Assembly (NCBI GenBank): GCA_903835555.1
Contig: CAILNN010000177.1
Span: 1 to 38,232, forward strand
Reading direction: 5' to 3'
Length of the DNA: 38,232 bases
From: an uncultured Verrucomicrobiota bacterium
GTDB taxonomy: Bacteria; Verrucomicrobiota; Verrucomicrobiia; Limisphaerales; UBA9464
Shown in pieces: positions 1-8,696 of the stretch. Each line of letters opens with the position of its first letter. The stretch's first letter is position 1. Below the pieces are notes generated by a model. That model saw only the letters and a list, made by a program, of their open reading frames with translations. It made no database searches and had not been told where the DNA came from. Both the position numbers and the translations under genes were made by a program.

Positions 1-1
1 T

Positions 2-61
2 GCCGCCCTTGAAGGCTTGGACGCCCATGGTGCATCAGCTACCGTGAGACTCGACGGTTAG
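2..61 (+). CDS. 3' end of an unidentified gene (partial)
   Basis: The frame starting at base 2 is open to a TAG at 59-61 and encodes 19 residues ending in ATVRLDG. The window cuts off everything upstream. The gene runs in the same direction as zwf, 78 bases ahead of it, so it could be another sugar-phosphate gene, but the tail is too short to identify and could also be a chance open frame. Confidence 0.35.
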   Translation, partial: AALEGLDAHGASATVRLDG

Positions 62-139
62 CAAAACTCCGAATCCTGCAACGCATTTTCGTTGGCTTGT
101 CCAGTCAATCCTCTAATTCTGTCACGTTAATTACGCCTT

Positions 140-1702
140 ATGAATGACTCTTCTCAATTGGACGAACTATTGGCCTCTAGGGCCAATGATGCCCGGCGAC
201 TTATAGAGCCGTGTACGGTCGTCATTTTTGGCGCTTCAGGGGACTTGACTGCCCGAAAGCTTATTCCCGCCCTTTACCATTTGGCCTTGGAGGGAGCGCT
301 TCCAACTCCGTATCGAATCATTGGATTTGCTCGGCGCGAAAAAACCGATGAGGTTTTCCGGGCGGAGTTGCGGAGTGCTCTGGACCAGTTTTCCCGAACC
401 AAACCGGTCAATCCCGAGGTCTGGGATCATTTCGCTGCCAATCTGTTTTATTGTCAGGCCGATATCTCTGACCCGGCAGGGTACGAGAAACTGGCCGCTA
501 TCATTCGCTCAAGCGAACATGAAAAACTCCGGCAAAACCTTCTTTTTTACCTCGCTACAAATCCCAGCCAGTTTGGAGAGATAGCAACCCACTTGAGCGC
601 TGCCGACTTGCTTCACAAGGAGGATGGGGGACGGATTCCCGAGCGTTTGGTGGTGGAAAAGCCATTCGGGCACGATTTGGAGTCTGCGCGTGCACTAAAT
701 GCCGAATTGGTTCGATATGCCCATGAACGACAGGTTTTCCGGATCGACCACTACCTTGGGAAGGAAACAGTCCAGAATATTCTTACTTTTCGCTTCAGCA
801 ACGGAATTTTCGAGCGCCTTTGGAACCGCGAAACCATCGACCACGTTCAAATCACCGTAGCCGAGAAAATTGGTGTGGGTTCTCGCGGCGGTTATTACGA
901 GGAATCCGGGGCCATGCGCGATATGGTCCAAAACCATGTGCTCCAGGTTCTATCTCTCGTCGCCATGGAGCCACCGGTTTCTTTGGAGGCGGAGGCGGTG
1001 CGAGATGAGAAGGTCAAACTGCTCAAGTCGATCCGGCCACTCACACCGTCGGACCTGTCAAAGAACGTTGTCCGTGGCCAATACTTTGCTGGGGAAATCG
1101 ATGGAGAGGCACGCCCGGCTTACCGAAGTGAACCCAAGGTTAGTCCGAAGTCCAATGTCGAAACCTTTGTGGCGATGAAGCTTTTTGTCGATAATTGGCG
1201 ATGGAGTGGAGTGCCATTTTATATTCGAACTGGAAAGAACCTTCCCGTGAGCGCGAGTGAAGTTCGAATTCAATTCAAACCGGCTCCAAATATTCTATTT
1301 GCGGCCCAATCAGCCATCCACCTTGACCAGAATTCAATCACCCTCCGACTGCAGCCTAATGAGGGTATCACCCTGCGATTCAACGGGAAGGTACCGGGAG
1401 CGGCGATCCAATTAAGGCCGGTTCGTATGCACTTTAGCTACGACAACGAGTTTGGAGCCTATACTCCCGAAGCTTATGAGAGATTGCTTCTGGAAGCGAT
1501 TGCCGGCGACGCCACTCTGTTTATTCGACGTGATGAGGTCGAAACAGCCTGGGGAATCGTGGATTCCATTCGGTCCTATTGGACAGACCGCCCCCTAACC
1601 AATCGGGAATTTTACCTTGCGGGAACATGGGGCCCCACTGCGGCGGATGATCTCTTGACTCTTGACGGTAGGGAATGGCGGAATCCGTCCTCTCACAAAT
1701 AG
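140..1702 (+). CDS. zwf: glucose-6-phosphate 1-dehydrogenase
   Basis: Oxidises glucose 6-phosphate to 6-phosphogluconolactone with reduction of NADP+, the entry step of the oxidative pentose phosphate pathway in the cytoplasm. The 520-residue product shows the Rossmann dinucleotide motif GASGDLTARK at residues 31-40 and the substrate-binding signature RIDHYLGKE near 201-209 with the catalytic His204. EKPFGHDL (about 173-180) is also typical. Length is normal for the family. The ATG at 140 gives an N-terminus about 25 residues ahead of the Rossmann strand, as usual. The gene downstream is a small unknown on the same strand; gnd and pgl are not in view. Confidence 0.97.
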   Translation: MNDSSQLDELLASRANDARRLIEPCTVVIFGASGDLTARKLIPALYHLALEGALPTPYRIIGFARREKTDEVFRAELRSALDQFSRTKPVNPEVWDHFAANLFYCQADISDPAGYEKLAAIIRSSEHEKLRQNLLFYLATNPSQFGEIATHLSAADLLHKEDGGRIPERLVVEKPFGHDLESARALNAELVRYAHERQVFRIDHYLGKETVQNILTFRFSNGIFERLWNRETIDHVQITVAEKIGVGSRGGYYEESGAMRDMVQNHVLQVLSLVAMEPPVSLEAEAVRDEKVKLLKSIRPLTPSDLSKNVVRGQYFAGEIDGEARPAYRSEPKVSPKSNVETFVAMKLFVDNWRWSGVPFYIRTGKNLPVSASEVRIQFKPAPNILFAAQSAIHLDQNSITLRLQPNEGITLRFNGKVPGAAIQLRPVRMHFSYDNEFGAYTPEAYERLLLEAIAGDATLFIRRDEVETAWGIVDSIRSYWTDRPLTNREFYLAGTWGPTAADDLLTLDGREWRNPSSHK

Positions 1703-1725
1703 GTTTCGCGTCCGGGCACGAAACC
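1702..1725 (+). terminator. hairpin directly after zwf stop
   Basis: A perfect 7-bp stem, GGTTTCG (1702-1708) with CGAAACC (1719-1725), encloses a 10-nt loop and begins on the last base of the zwf stop codon. No clear T-run follows (AATCAATTTCT), so it may be a weak terminator or only an mRNA 3' stabiliser. Confidence 0.35.
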
Positions 1726-1793
1726 AATCAATTTCTGCCAAAGAGCGGGAACCCAGACTTTACACAGGCTTTCATCGATTTAGCTTTTAGAGA

Positions 1794-2111
1794 ATGGACC
1801 TCACTGTTGAAACCTTTGAAACAGAGCTCCATGTGGCCCTACGAGGTTATGAACGCCATGTGGTTTGCTTGGAAAAGACGACCGAAGAATGCGACCGGGT
1901 TTTGAGGTCCCTGCTGCAAAAAGCGATTCATGCCTATTGTCATCGGGGCCCTGAAATGCGCCACGGCATCGCCTTGGACCGCCAGGTGACGGTTATACTC
2001 AGTCAATCCGATACGGACCGACCCCTGTGTGGAATCTACTTTAACCTTCACTCACCCTATACCAGAAAACCCGTGGCGGTGGCAGCCAATAGCACCCCCG
2101 CAACCCGATAA
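1794..2111 (+). CDS. small conserved-looking hypothetical protein
   Basis: I do not recognise this 105-residue protein. It is a soluble, mixed-charge sequence with no signal peptide or membrane segment. The N-terminal half looks helical (ETFETELHVALRGYERHV) and the second half looks like beta strands (VTVILSQSDTDRP, CGIYFNLHSPY). It holds three cysteines with no metal-binding spacing. The ATG at 1794 follows a weak purine stretch (AGAGA). It lies 91 bases after zwf in the same direction and converges on the REC-Hpt gene. The opposite-strand open frame at 1839-2051 is shorter and looks like an artefact. Confidence 0.6.
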   Translation: MDLTVETFETELHVALRGYERHVVCLEKTTEECDRVLRSLLQKAIHAYCHRGPEMRHGIALDRQVTVILSQSDTDRPLCGIYFNLHSPYTRKPVAVAANSTPATR

Positions 2112-2137
2112 AGTCTGTTTTCAGAAAGAGACTGAAC

Positions 2138-2896
2138 TCAAGATGGCTCCGCCTTGAGCGGTTCCGATTTTATTTCCGGTTGTCCAGCGGATCGCTTGGA
2201 AACCTCTCTAAGAACCGCTTCTATATCCTGCCGCAGTTGACTCATCAGTCCGGGGATACCGTCAAACTGACACCCCGTTAACGCTCGCTCGATTCGGACA
2301 ACCGTTGCAGCGGATTTTTGTGCGCCAAAAAGTCCCAGGCTTCCCCGAAGGGTATGTGCCGCCCGTGACATCCGTTTCCAATCCTGCTTTTGAATGCAAT
2401 CTTGTAGAGAAACCAACGAATCTTGAGTTGATTCGATCATCATCTTTCCAAGCCTTGGCAATATTTCCGCATCCACCCCAACCCAAGGAGTAAGAGCAGG
2501 CTCCGAATCAGATTGATTGCTAGGACCGTTTCCACTTGCCAAATGGGCAATGGTATCCACCAAATATTCACGCCGGAGCGGCTTTGTCAGATAGAAATCC
2601 ATTCCAGCCTCCAGGCACGCTTCCTTGTCACCCTTAATCGCATGAGCGGTGACGGCTACAATCGGTACCCGGCGTCCAGTGCCCGTTTCCTTTTTTCGTA
2701 TTTCCCGGGTCGCTGCCAAGCCGTCGAGTCCGGGCATCCATAAATCCATCAAGATCAGGTCGATGCCCGTCTCCTGATGGGTCCGAACGGCCGAATGACC
2801 GTCTTCCGCCAGAATCACGGTGTGCCCTAATTGGACCAATACATGTTGAAGTAACTCGCGATTGACCGGGTTGTCTTCGGCTACCAAGATTTTCAT
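2138..2896 (-). CDS. REC-Hpt phosphorelay protein
   Basis: A 252-residue two-domain signalling protein. The N-terminal receiver domain (residues 1-120) has the acidic pair E7-D8, the phospho-acceptor D51 in LILMDLWMPGLDG and the conserved K105 in LTKPL. The C-terminal Hpt domain (about 140-235) has the phosphorylatable His181 in AAHTLRGSLG. This arrangement is normally the tail of a hybrid histidine kinase, but here it stands alone without a kinase module, so it presumably relays phosphate between an unlinked kinase and another regulator. I chose the ATG at 2896 (MKILVAEDN) because receiver domains begin this way; an upstream in-frame ATG at 2926 would add ten atypical residues and run into the ahcY terminator. 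Confidence 0.9.
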   Translation of the reverse strand: MKILVAEDNPVNRELLQHVLVQLGHTVILAEDGHSAVRTHQETGIDLILMDLWMPGLDGLAATREIRKKETGTGRRVPIVAVTAHAIKGDKEACLEAGMDFYLTKPLRREYLVDTIAHLASGNGPSNQSDSEPALTPWVGVDAEILPRLGKMMIESTQDSLVSLQDCIQKQDWKRMSRAAHTLRGSLGLFGAQKSAATVVRIERALTGCQFDGIPGLMSQLRQDIEAVLREVSKRSAGQPEIKSEPLKAEPS

Positions 2897-2924
2897 GACC
2901 CTAGATCGAATAATTACTTTAAAC

Positions 2925-2955
2925 AAAAAGCCGGTCTTGGCTAGCCAAAACCGGC
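2925..2955 (-). terminator. rho-independent terminator of the metK-ahcY operon
   Basis: Bases 2930-2955 are a near-perfect palindrome (12 of 13 pairs, one C/A mismatch at 2936/2949). On the minus strand it is GC-rich and followed at once by five Ts (A-run at 2925-2929). It lies 29 bases past the ahcY stop in the direction of transcription, a textbook intrinsic terminator separating ahcY from the REC-Hpt gene. Confidence 0.85.
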
Positions 2956-2983
2956 ATTACCACCAGCAATCACGGGGCGTCCA

Positions 2984-4444
2984 TCAATAGCGATAGTGCT
3001 CCGGCTTATAAGGCCCATCTGGAGAAACTCCCAAATAGTCGGCCTGAGCCTTGCTCAACGGGGTCAACTTGACGCCAATTTTTTCCAAGTGGAGGCGCGC
3101 AACTTCTTCGTCCAGACGTTTCGGTAGACGATAAACTTCCGGCTTGTACTGGTCTCGATTTGTCCAAAGGTCGATTTGAGCCAGCGTCTGGTTGGTGAAG
3201 GAGTTGGACATTACGAAACTCGGATGCCCAGTCGCGCAACCCAAATTCACCAGTCGGCCTTCAGCAAGCATGTAAATGCTCTTCCCGTCGGGAAAGGTGT
3301 ATTTGTCGTACTGCGGCTTGATGTTCACCCGCTTAATGCCCGGGTATGATTCCAGTTGTGTCACCTGAATTTCGTTATCGAAATGTCCGATGTTACAGAC
3401 AATCGCTTGGTCCTTCATCTTGAGCATGTGCTCCAAGGTGATGATGTCGCAGTTGCCGGTGGCCGTGACGTAGATATCGCCAACTCCAAGCGTATCTTCG
3501 ACGGTGGTCACTTCAAACCCCTCCATCGCTGCCTGCAAGGCATTGATGGGATCAATTTCGGTAACAATAACCCGGGCTCCAAAGCCTCGAAGCGAATGAG
3601 CACTGCCTTTGCCAACATCGCCATAACCGCAAATCACCGCGACCTTTCCCGCGATCATGACGTCAGTCGCCCGCTTCAATCCATCCGACAGCGATTCACG
3701 ACAACCATATAGGTTGTCGAATTTGGATTTGGTCACAGAATCGTTCACGTTGATGGCAGGCACCAACAGTTTTCCCGCTTCCTTCATTTGATAAAGGCGG
3801 TGAACACCGGTGGTCGTCTCTTCGGAGACGCCCTTCCAATCTTTGACAACCTTGTGCCAGAAGCCAGGGCGCTCTTTGGCGACCCGTTTCAACAACCGCT
3901 TGATGACCGCTTCCTCTTCGGACCCGGATGCGGTATCGACCCACTTGTCGCCCAACTCAAGTTGATAACCCTTGTGAATCAGTAGGGTGACATCGCCACC
4001 ATCATCAACAACCAGCTCGGGGCCATGGTCGCCTTCAAAGGTTACCGCTTTAAGGGTGCAATCCCAATACTCTTCCAGATTCTCCCCTTTCCAGGCAAAG
4101 ACGGGCACTCCAGCCGCCGCGATGGCTGCTGCGGCATGGTCCTGGGTGGAAAAGATGTTGCAGCTTGCCCATCGTACCGTCGCTCCAAGTTCTACCAACG
4201 TCTCAATAAGGACAGCCGTCTGAATCGTCATGTGCAACGAGCCAGTGATGCGAACCCCTTTGAGCGGCTTCTGGCGCGAGTATTTTCCGCGAACCGACAT
4301 CAATCCTGGCATTTCGTGCTCGGCTACCTCGATCTCCTTGCGTCCCCAGTCGGCAAGAGAGATGTCCTTCACGAGATAGTCGGAAGCGACCGTCGTCGCG
4401 ATGGCCGCCGCAGCGGATATTTTCTTAGATGTGCTTGTTGCCAT
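2984..4444 (-). CDS. ahcY: adenosylhomocysteinase (SAH hydrolase)
   Basis: Reversibly hydrolyses S-adenosylhomocysteine to adenosine and homocysteine, removing the product inhibitor of methyltransferases. The 486-residue protein has the N-terminal substrate motif [16 protein letters not shown] (about 68-83), the catalytic region [13 protein letters not shown] (232-244) and the NAD-binding motif GYGDVGKG (273-280). It ends in YKPEHYRY, the characteristic family C-terminus. Length matches the longer bacterial type with the mid-protein insertion. It lies 30 bases behind metK on the same strand, so the two are almost certainly one transcript. No SAH riboswitch is present in that short gap; control probably acts on metK's promoter. 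Confidence 0.98.
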   Translation of the reverse strand: MATSTSKKISAAAAIATTVASDYLVKDISLADWGRKEIEVAEHEMPGLMSVRGKYSRQKPLKGVRITGSLHMTIQTAVLIETLVELGATVRWASCNIFSTQDHAAAAIAAAGVPVFAWKGENLEEYWDCTLKAVTFEGDHGPELVVDDGGDVTLLIHKGYQLELGDKWVDTASGSEEEAVIKRLLKRVAKERPGFWHKVVKDWKGVSEETTTGVHRLYQMKEAGKLLVPAINVNDSVTKSKFDNLYGCRESLSDGLKRATDVMIAGKVAVICGYGDVGKGSAHSLRGFGARVIVTEIDPINALQAAMEGFEVTTVEDTLGVGDIYVTATGNCDIITLEHMLKMKDQAIVCNIGHFDNEIQVTQLESYPGIKRVNIKPQYDKYTFPDGKSIYMLAEGRLVNLGCATGHPSFVMSNSFTNQTLAQIDLWTNRDQYKPEVYRLPKRLDEEVARLHLEKIGVKLTPLSKAQADYLGVSPDGPYKPEHYRY

Positions 4445-4474
4445 AGTTTCTAAATAGTCAAATTGAACACGCGC

Positions 4475-5647
4475 TTACTTGATCGCGTTCTTCAACGCCT
4501 CAACCTTGTCCGTGTGTTCCCAAGTTAAATCCGGATTGCTCTTTCCGAAGTGGCCGTAATTGGTTGTCTGGCCATAAATCGGGCGCAGGAGGTTGAGCTG
4601 AGTCACGATGTCGGCGGGTTTGAAACTGAAGACCGCTTCGACCGCCTGGGTAATCGCTTCATCGGATACGGTTCCGGTTCCGAACGTGTTCACGAACACG
4701 CTAACGGGGTCGGGATAACCAATCGCGTAAGCGAATTGGATTTCCGCCCGTTTAGCCAATCCAGCCGCCACGATATTCTTGGCCACGTACCGACCCATGT
4801 ACGCTGCGCTGCGATCAACCTTGGATGGGTCCTTGCCGGAAAATGCCCCGCCACCATGACGACCCCAGCCGCCGTAGCTATCCACAATAATTTTGCGTCC
4901 GGTCAAACCCGTGTCGCCTTGAGGACCGCCGACCACAAATCGTCCGGTCGGATTAATCAAATAAACCGTTTCCGGAGTCAGCAGTTCCCGGGGAAGCACC
5001 TTCTTGATGATTTCTTCGATGCAAAATTCTTCGATCTCTTTGTGAGTCGCCGACTCGGCATGCTGGGTTGAAATCACCGCATTGGTGATGCGAACCGGTC
5101 GATCATCAATATACTCGACAGATACCTGGGACTTCGCGTCCGGACGGAGCCAGGCAACTTGGCCCGACTTACGCACCCGAGTCAGCTCCCGACCCAACCG
5201 GTGGGCAAACATGATCGGGGACGGCATGAGTTCCGGGGTCTCGTCACAGGCGTAACCAAACATCAAACCTTGATCACCGGCCCCTTGCTCAGCTTTTTTC
5301 TTTCCCTCGGCCAAGGCTGCGTCCACCCCTTGGGCAATGTCCGGTGACTGTTGAGTGACCAGCAGATTCACGAACACCTTGTCGGCGTGAAAAACGTCGT
5401 CGTCATTCACATAGCCAATTTCCCGAATTGCTTCGCGAGCCAGAGTGACAAAATCGAGTTTCGCCTGAGTGGTGATTTCTCCGCCCACGATGACGACATT
5501 GCTCTTGGCGTAGGTTTCGCAGGCTACTCGGCTGTACTTGTCCTGTGCCAGGCAGGCATCCAGCACGGCATCCGAAATGGTGTCACACACCTTGTCCGGA
5601 TGGCCTTCGCCCACGGACTCCGACGAAAAAATGAAGCGCTTGCTCAT
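4475..5647 (-). CDS. metK: S-adenosylmethionine synthase
   Basis: Makes S-adenosylmethionine from methionine and ATP. The 390-residue product carries [10 protein letters not shown] near residues 13-22, the ATP-site motif [12 protein letters not shown] and the P-loop-like [16 protein letters not shown]. Length is typical. I chose the ATG at 5647 ([19 protein letters not shown]); an in-frame start nine codons upstream (5674) is less like the family. It is the first gene of the metK-ahcY operon and is divergent from an ArsR-methyltransferase fusion gene 104 bases away. A strong palindrome lies between them. No SAM riboswitch fold is visible in that interval. Confidence 0.98.
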   Translation of the reverse strand: MSKRFIFSSESVGEGHPDKVCDTISDAVLDACLAQDKYSRVACETYAKSNVVIVGGEITTQAKLDFVTLAREAIREIGYVNDDDVFHADKVFVNLLVTQQSPDIAQGVDAALAEGKKKAEQGAGDQGLMFGYACDETPELMPSPIMFAHRLGRELTRVRKSGQVAWLRPDAKSQVSVEYIDDRPVRITNAVISTQHAESATHKEIEEFCIEEIIKKVLPRELLTPETVYLINPTGRFVVGGPQGDTGLTGRKIIVDSYGGWGRHGGGAFSGKDPSKVDRSAAYMGRYVAKNIVAAGLAKRAEIQFAYAIGYPDPVSVFVNTFGTGTVSDEAITQAVEAVFSFKPADIVTQLNLLRPIYGQTTNYGHFGKSNPDLTWEHTDKVEALKNAIK

Positions 5648-5685
5648 GAATCGAGTTGGTAAATACGACCGCAATCACAACAACG

Positions 5686-5711
5686 TATTGACGTATCGCG
5701 ATGCGTTGATA
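5686..5711. promoter_or_regulatory. candidate operator between metK and the ArsR-methyltransferase gene
   Basis: A 26-bp imperfect palindrome with 10 of 13 matched pairs. Its core is ATCGCGAT (5695-5702), extended by ACG/CGT arms (5691-5693, 5704-5706) and outer TAT/ATA (5686-5688, 5709-5711). It lies 38 bases upstream of metK and 40 bases upstream of the ArsR-type gene, the position expected for an ArsR-family site controlling both. Binding is inferred from symmetry and position. Confidence 0.6.
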
Positions 5712-5751
5712 TGAAGAAATGCGTGCGTCGTCAATCTGGTTTTCGTGTTTT

Positions 5752-6681
5752 ATGAGCAATACCCTTCGGTCACTCCGGGCTCTTGCTGACCCGACCCGTC
5801 TCCGAATCGTCTCGCTCTTGGAGCGGGAAGAGCTATCGGTGGCCGAACTCCAAGAGGTGACCAAGCTGGCGCAATCGAGAATTTCCACCCATTTGGGGCT
5901 CTTGAGCGAAAGCGCATTGGTGATTGTTCGGCGGGACGGCAAGCGCTCCTTTTACCGGTTGAATCCGGATGCCACGCTTGTTGCTGGGGATATCATTCAT
6001 CTGGCCATCCGGGGTGCCCGCGAGTTGCCGGAATTCGATGAAGACCAACTCAATCTCAAGCGGGTTGTCACCCTTCGATCGGACCAAGCGACCGCGTATT
6101 TCAACCGCATTGCCGGACGCTTTGATCGGACCTACGGGCCTGGACGTTCCTGGCAGGCGTTTGGTCACCTCCTGCTCCGGATTCTGCCGCCGTTGGTTGT
6201 GGCTGACCTAGGCTCGGGAGAAGGCCTGCTTGCGGAACTATTAGCCCGTCGAAGCGAGAAGGTCATTGCCGTGGACAATTCCGAGAAAATGGTCGCCTAC
6301 GGATCACGTCGGGCGTTGGAGAACGGAATCCAAAACCTCGAATTCCGCCTCGGAGACCTGCAATCGCCGCCCATTGAGGCCGGAAGCGTTGACATCGTCA
6401 TCCTAAGCCAGGCACTTCATCACGCGGAAAAACCCAATGAGGCTATCCTCGCTGCCGCCCGGATTCTCAAGCCAGGCGGGATGATTGCCATCTTGGACCT
6501 GGCTCGCCATGGTTTTGAACAAGCCCGCCAACTTTACGGAGATCTCTGGCTGGGGTTCTCCGAGGCCGACCTCCATAAATGGTTGGAACAGAGCGGTTTC
6601 TCGGACATTGACATTTCGCAAGTAGCGAAGGAGGAACAGCCCCCGCATTTTGAGACCCTGCTGGTCACGGCGACGCGTTAA
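5752..6681 (+). CDS. ArsR-family HTH / SAM-dependent methyltransferase fusion, candidate methyl-cycle regulator
   Basis: A 309-residue fusion. Residues 1-85 are an ArsR-type winged helix (ALADPTRLRIVSLLEREELS, then LAQSRISTHLGLL as recognition helix and RDGKRSFYRL as the wing). Residues 115-305 are a class I methyltransferase fold with motif I ADLGSGEGL (151-159), the acidic motif II residue in VIAVDNSEKM and a Methyltransf_11-like ILKPGG segment. No CxC metal site of arsenic or zinc ArsR proteins is visible. I chose the ATG at 5752 (MSNTLRSLRALADPTR) over one eleven codons upstream. Because it faces the metK-ahcY operon across a palindrome, I infer that the methyltransferase domain senses SAM or SAH and the HTH controls the operon. 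SahR is a known ArsR-family SAH regulator of such genes; whether this is an ortholog is not shown. Confidence 0.85.
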   Translation: MSNTLRSLRALADPTRLRIVSLLEREELSVAELQEVTKLAQSRISTHLGLLSESALVIVRRDGKRSFYRLNPDATLVAGDIIHLAIRGARELPEFDEDQLNLKRVVTLRSDQATAYFNRIAGRFDRTYGPGRSWQAFGHLLLRILPPLVVADLGSGEGLLAELLARRSEKVIAVDNSEKMVAYGSRRALENGIQNLEFRLGDLQSPPIEAGSVDIVILSQALHHAEKPNEAILAAARILKPGGMIAILDLARHGFEQARQLYGDLWLGFSEADLHKWLEQSGFSDIDISQVAKEEQPPHFETLLVTATR

Positions 6682-6705
6682 CTGAAACGGCTGCCAGATT
6701 CACGA

Positions 6706-6734
6706 TTGGAGAAGGCGTTGTTTTTGACTAGCGT
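6706..6734 (+). promoter_or_regulatory. candidate promoter of purC
   Basis: TTGGAG (6706-6711), a 17-bp spacer, then TAGCGT (6729-6734), ending only 9 bases before the purC ATG. A start site about 7 bases beyond the -10 would leave a leader of a few bases. There is no Shine-Dalgarno sequence; the bases before the ATG are pyrimidines (CTCCCTCCC). Confidence 0.4.
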
Positions 6735-6743
6735 CTCCCTCCC

Positions 6744-7640
6744 ATGGATGCGCCGCTGCTAAACTTGGAATTGCCGGGAATACCCCACCTTCGATCGGGT
6801 AAGGTGCGCGAACTGTTTGATTTGGGATCGGCCCTGCTCCTGGTCGCTACAGATCGCATTTCCGCTTTTGATTGCGTCATGCCCAACGGGATTCCGGGCA
6901 AGGGTCGGATTCTCACCGCACTATCCCATTTTTGGTTCGACCACACCGCCAGTTGGCTCCCGAACCATCGGCTGGCCCGCGCGGGAGACCCATTACCAGC
7001 CAACTTGAGGCCCTTCGCCCACCTGTTGGAAGGCCGTTCCATGATTGTGCAAAAGGCTGAGCCGCTACCGATTGAGTGTGTCATTCGCGGATACCTGGCG
7101 GGCTCGGGATGGAAGGAGTATGTGCAGACCGGGATGATCTGCGGGATTCGCCTTCCAAAAGGCCTTCGGGAAGGCGAGGAACTTGAAACTCCTATCTTTA
7201 CCCCCGCGACCAAGGCCACCACGGGGCATGATGAAAATATCTCCTTCGAAGCGGCGCAATCTTTGGTTGACCCGGTGATCGCAGACTCCGCTCGTGATCT
7301 GAGTCTCCGGTTGTACGGCACTGCGCGAGCCTACGCGCGAACCCGTGGCTTGATCATTGCCGATACGAAGTTCGAGTTTGGGCTGGTAGAAGGGAAACTA
7401 ACTCTGATTGACGAAGCCCTGACTCCAGATTCATCCCGTTTTTGGCCTGCGGACCAATGGGAACCGGGAAGGCCCACCCCTAGCTTCGACAAACAGTACT
7501 TGCGCGACTATCTCGAACATTGCGGATGGGACAAGCTACCTCCAGCACCACAATTGCCACTGGAAGTCATTGGCCAAACCGCTAACCGCTACCAGGAAGC
7601 ACTCAATCGGTTAACCGGCGCGGGCTCGTCGTCCAATTAA
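6744..7640 (+). CDS. purC: phosphoribosylaminoimidazole-succinocarboxamide synthase (SAICAR synthase)
   Basis: Ligates aspartate to CAIR using ATP in purine biosynthesis. The 298-residue protein has the family N-terminus IPHLRSGKVRELFDLG, then RISAFDCVMPNGIPGKG, IECVIRGYLAGSGWKEY, and LIDEALTPDSSRFWP near residues 225-240. It is the longer, yeast-like and gammaproteobacterial-like type rather than the 240-residue Bacillus type. It follows the ArsR-methyltransferase gene by 62 bases but appears to have its own promoter. The CDF transporter gene follows 46 bases downstream. Confidence 0.97.
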   Translation: MDAPLLNLELPGIPHLRSGKVRELFDLGSALLLVATDRISAFDCVMPNGIPGKGRILTALSHFWFDHTASWLPNHRLARAGDPLPANLRPFAHLLEGRSMIVQKAEPLPIECVIRGYLAGSGWKEYVQTGMICGIRLPKGLREGEELETPIFTPATKATTGHDENISFEAAQSLVDPVIADSARDLSLRLYGTARAYARTRGLIIADTKFEFGLVEGKLTLIDEALTPDSSRFWPADQWEPGRPTPSFDKQYLRDYLEHCGWDKLPPAPQLPLEVIGQTANRYQEALNRLTGAGSSSN

Positions 7641-7686
7641 CCGACCTGCAGCATTTCGACAGAGAACAGCCTCCACCATCCGCCGC

Positions 7687-8607
7687 ATGCCGGACATCCG
7701 GATACAACGCCAGATACAGGTCACCCTGACCGGGCTGTGGATCAATGGTGCGCTCGCGATCGGCAAGCTGATCGCCGGATTGCTGGGTCATTCCCATGCC
7801 TTGGTGGCCGATGCCGTTGAGTCTTTTGCCGACCTTTTCTCTTCGCTGATCGTCTGGCGGGGTGTGTTGGTTGCCTCCAAGCCCCCCGACGCTGACCATC
7901 CTTACGGGCATGGAAAGGCGGAACCGATTACCTCGGCCTTAATCGCCGCCATGCTTCTCGCCGCGTCGGGCGGCATAGCGATCCATTCCGTACAAGGCAT
8001 CTTCACTCGCCACGATTTGCCCGCCCGTTGGACGCTTCTGATTCTTCTTGTCGTCATCGTCATCAAAGAAGGCCTGTTTCGTTACGTGCGTCGGGAGGCG
8101 CTCAAGACCGGCAGCCTGCTGGTTCGAACCGATGCCTGGCACCATCGAAGTGACGCAATCACATCACTGGCGGCGGCAACTGGCATTGGGGTTTCCATCG
8201 TTGGCGGTGAGCCGTACGCCATCGCCGATGAAATCGCCGCGCTCATAGCCGCGGCCATCATCGCTTGGAATGGGTGGCTCGCTTTGCGTCCGGCCCTCCA
8301 CGAATTAATGGATACCACTCCCGACCCACTCCTCCTCCTCGAAATACAACGCCTGGCCGAAAAAGTTCGGGGCGTTGAAGCCGTCGGAAAATGTCAGGCT
8401 CGCCGGATGGGATGGAATCTCACCGTCGATATGCACGTCAGTGTGGACCCGGACATGTGTGTTCGCGATGCCCACAATATTGCCCACGCCGTTGAGGACT
8501 ATCTCCGGGAGCAGAGGCCAGAAATCTCCGGAGTCCTCGTTCATTTGGAGCCAGCCCCCGACCGATCCGAGTCAACTGTATCGCCCCCGGGCATCCTTGA
8601 CCCTTAG
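7687..8607 (+). CDS. cation diffusion facilitator metal transporter
   Basis: A 306-residue inner-membrane antiporter for divalent metal ions (Zn, Fe, Mn or Co; specificity not readable). It has hydrophobic segments throughout residues 15-195, [18 protein letters not shown] for helix 2 with its metal-binding acidic residues, the cytoplasmic [11 protein letters not shown] loop, and [15 protein letters not shown] for helix 5. A C-terminal cytoplasmic dimerisation domain runs from about 210 to 295 (ending [11 protein letters not shown]). Length is normal. The ATG at 7687 has no Shine-Dalgarno. It sits between purC and argG with no evident pathway link; no metal-responsive regulator is adjacent. 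Confidence 0.94.
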   Translation: MPDIRIQRQIQVTLTGLWINGALAIGKLIAGLLGHSHALVADAVESFADLFSSLIVWRGVLVASKPPDADHPYGHGKAEPITSALIAAMLLAASGGIAIHSVQGIFTRHDLPARWTLLILLVVIVIKEGLFRYVRREALKTGSLLVRTDAWHHRSDAITSLAAATGIGVSIVGGEPYAIADEIAALIAAAIIAWNGWLALRPALHELMDTTPDPLLLLEIQRLAEKVRGVEAVGKCQARRMGWNLTVDMHVSVDPDMCVRDAHNIAHAVEDYLREQRPEISGVLVHLEPAPDRSESTVSPPGILDP

Positions 8608-8696
8608 TCCCAGGACGTGCCGCCAGAAACCCAAACGGCAAAATCCGATTTTCGCCTTCCCCGTTGCCTCAACTTCCCCATCATCGCCCTCCTGTT

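Noticed and set aside
1839..2051. 70-residue minus-strand frame opposite the small gene at 1794-2111
   Set aside because: Shorter, no supporting motif, and the plus-strand frame has a better codon pattern and start.
5648..5751. Possible SAM or SAH riboswitch upstream of metK
   Set aside because: The 104 bases hold only the palindrome and no multi-helix riboswitch fold. The 30-base metK-ahcY gap is too short for an SAH aptamer.
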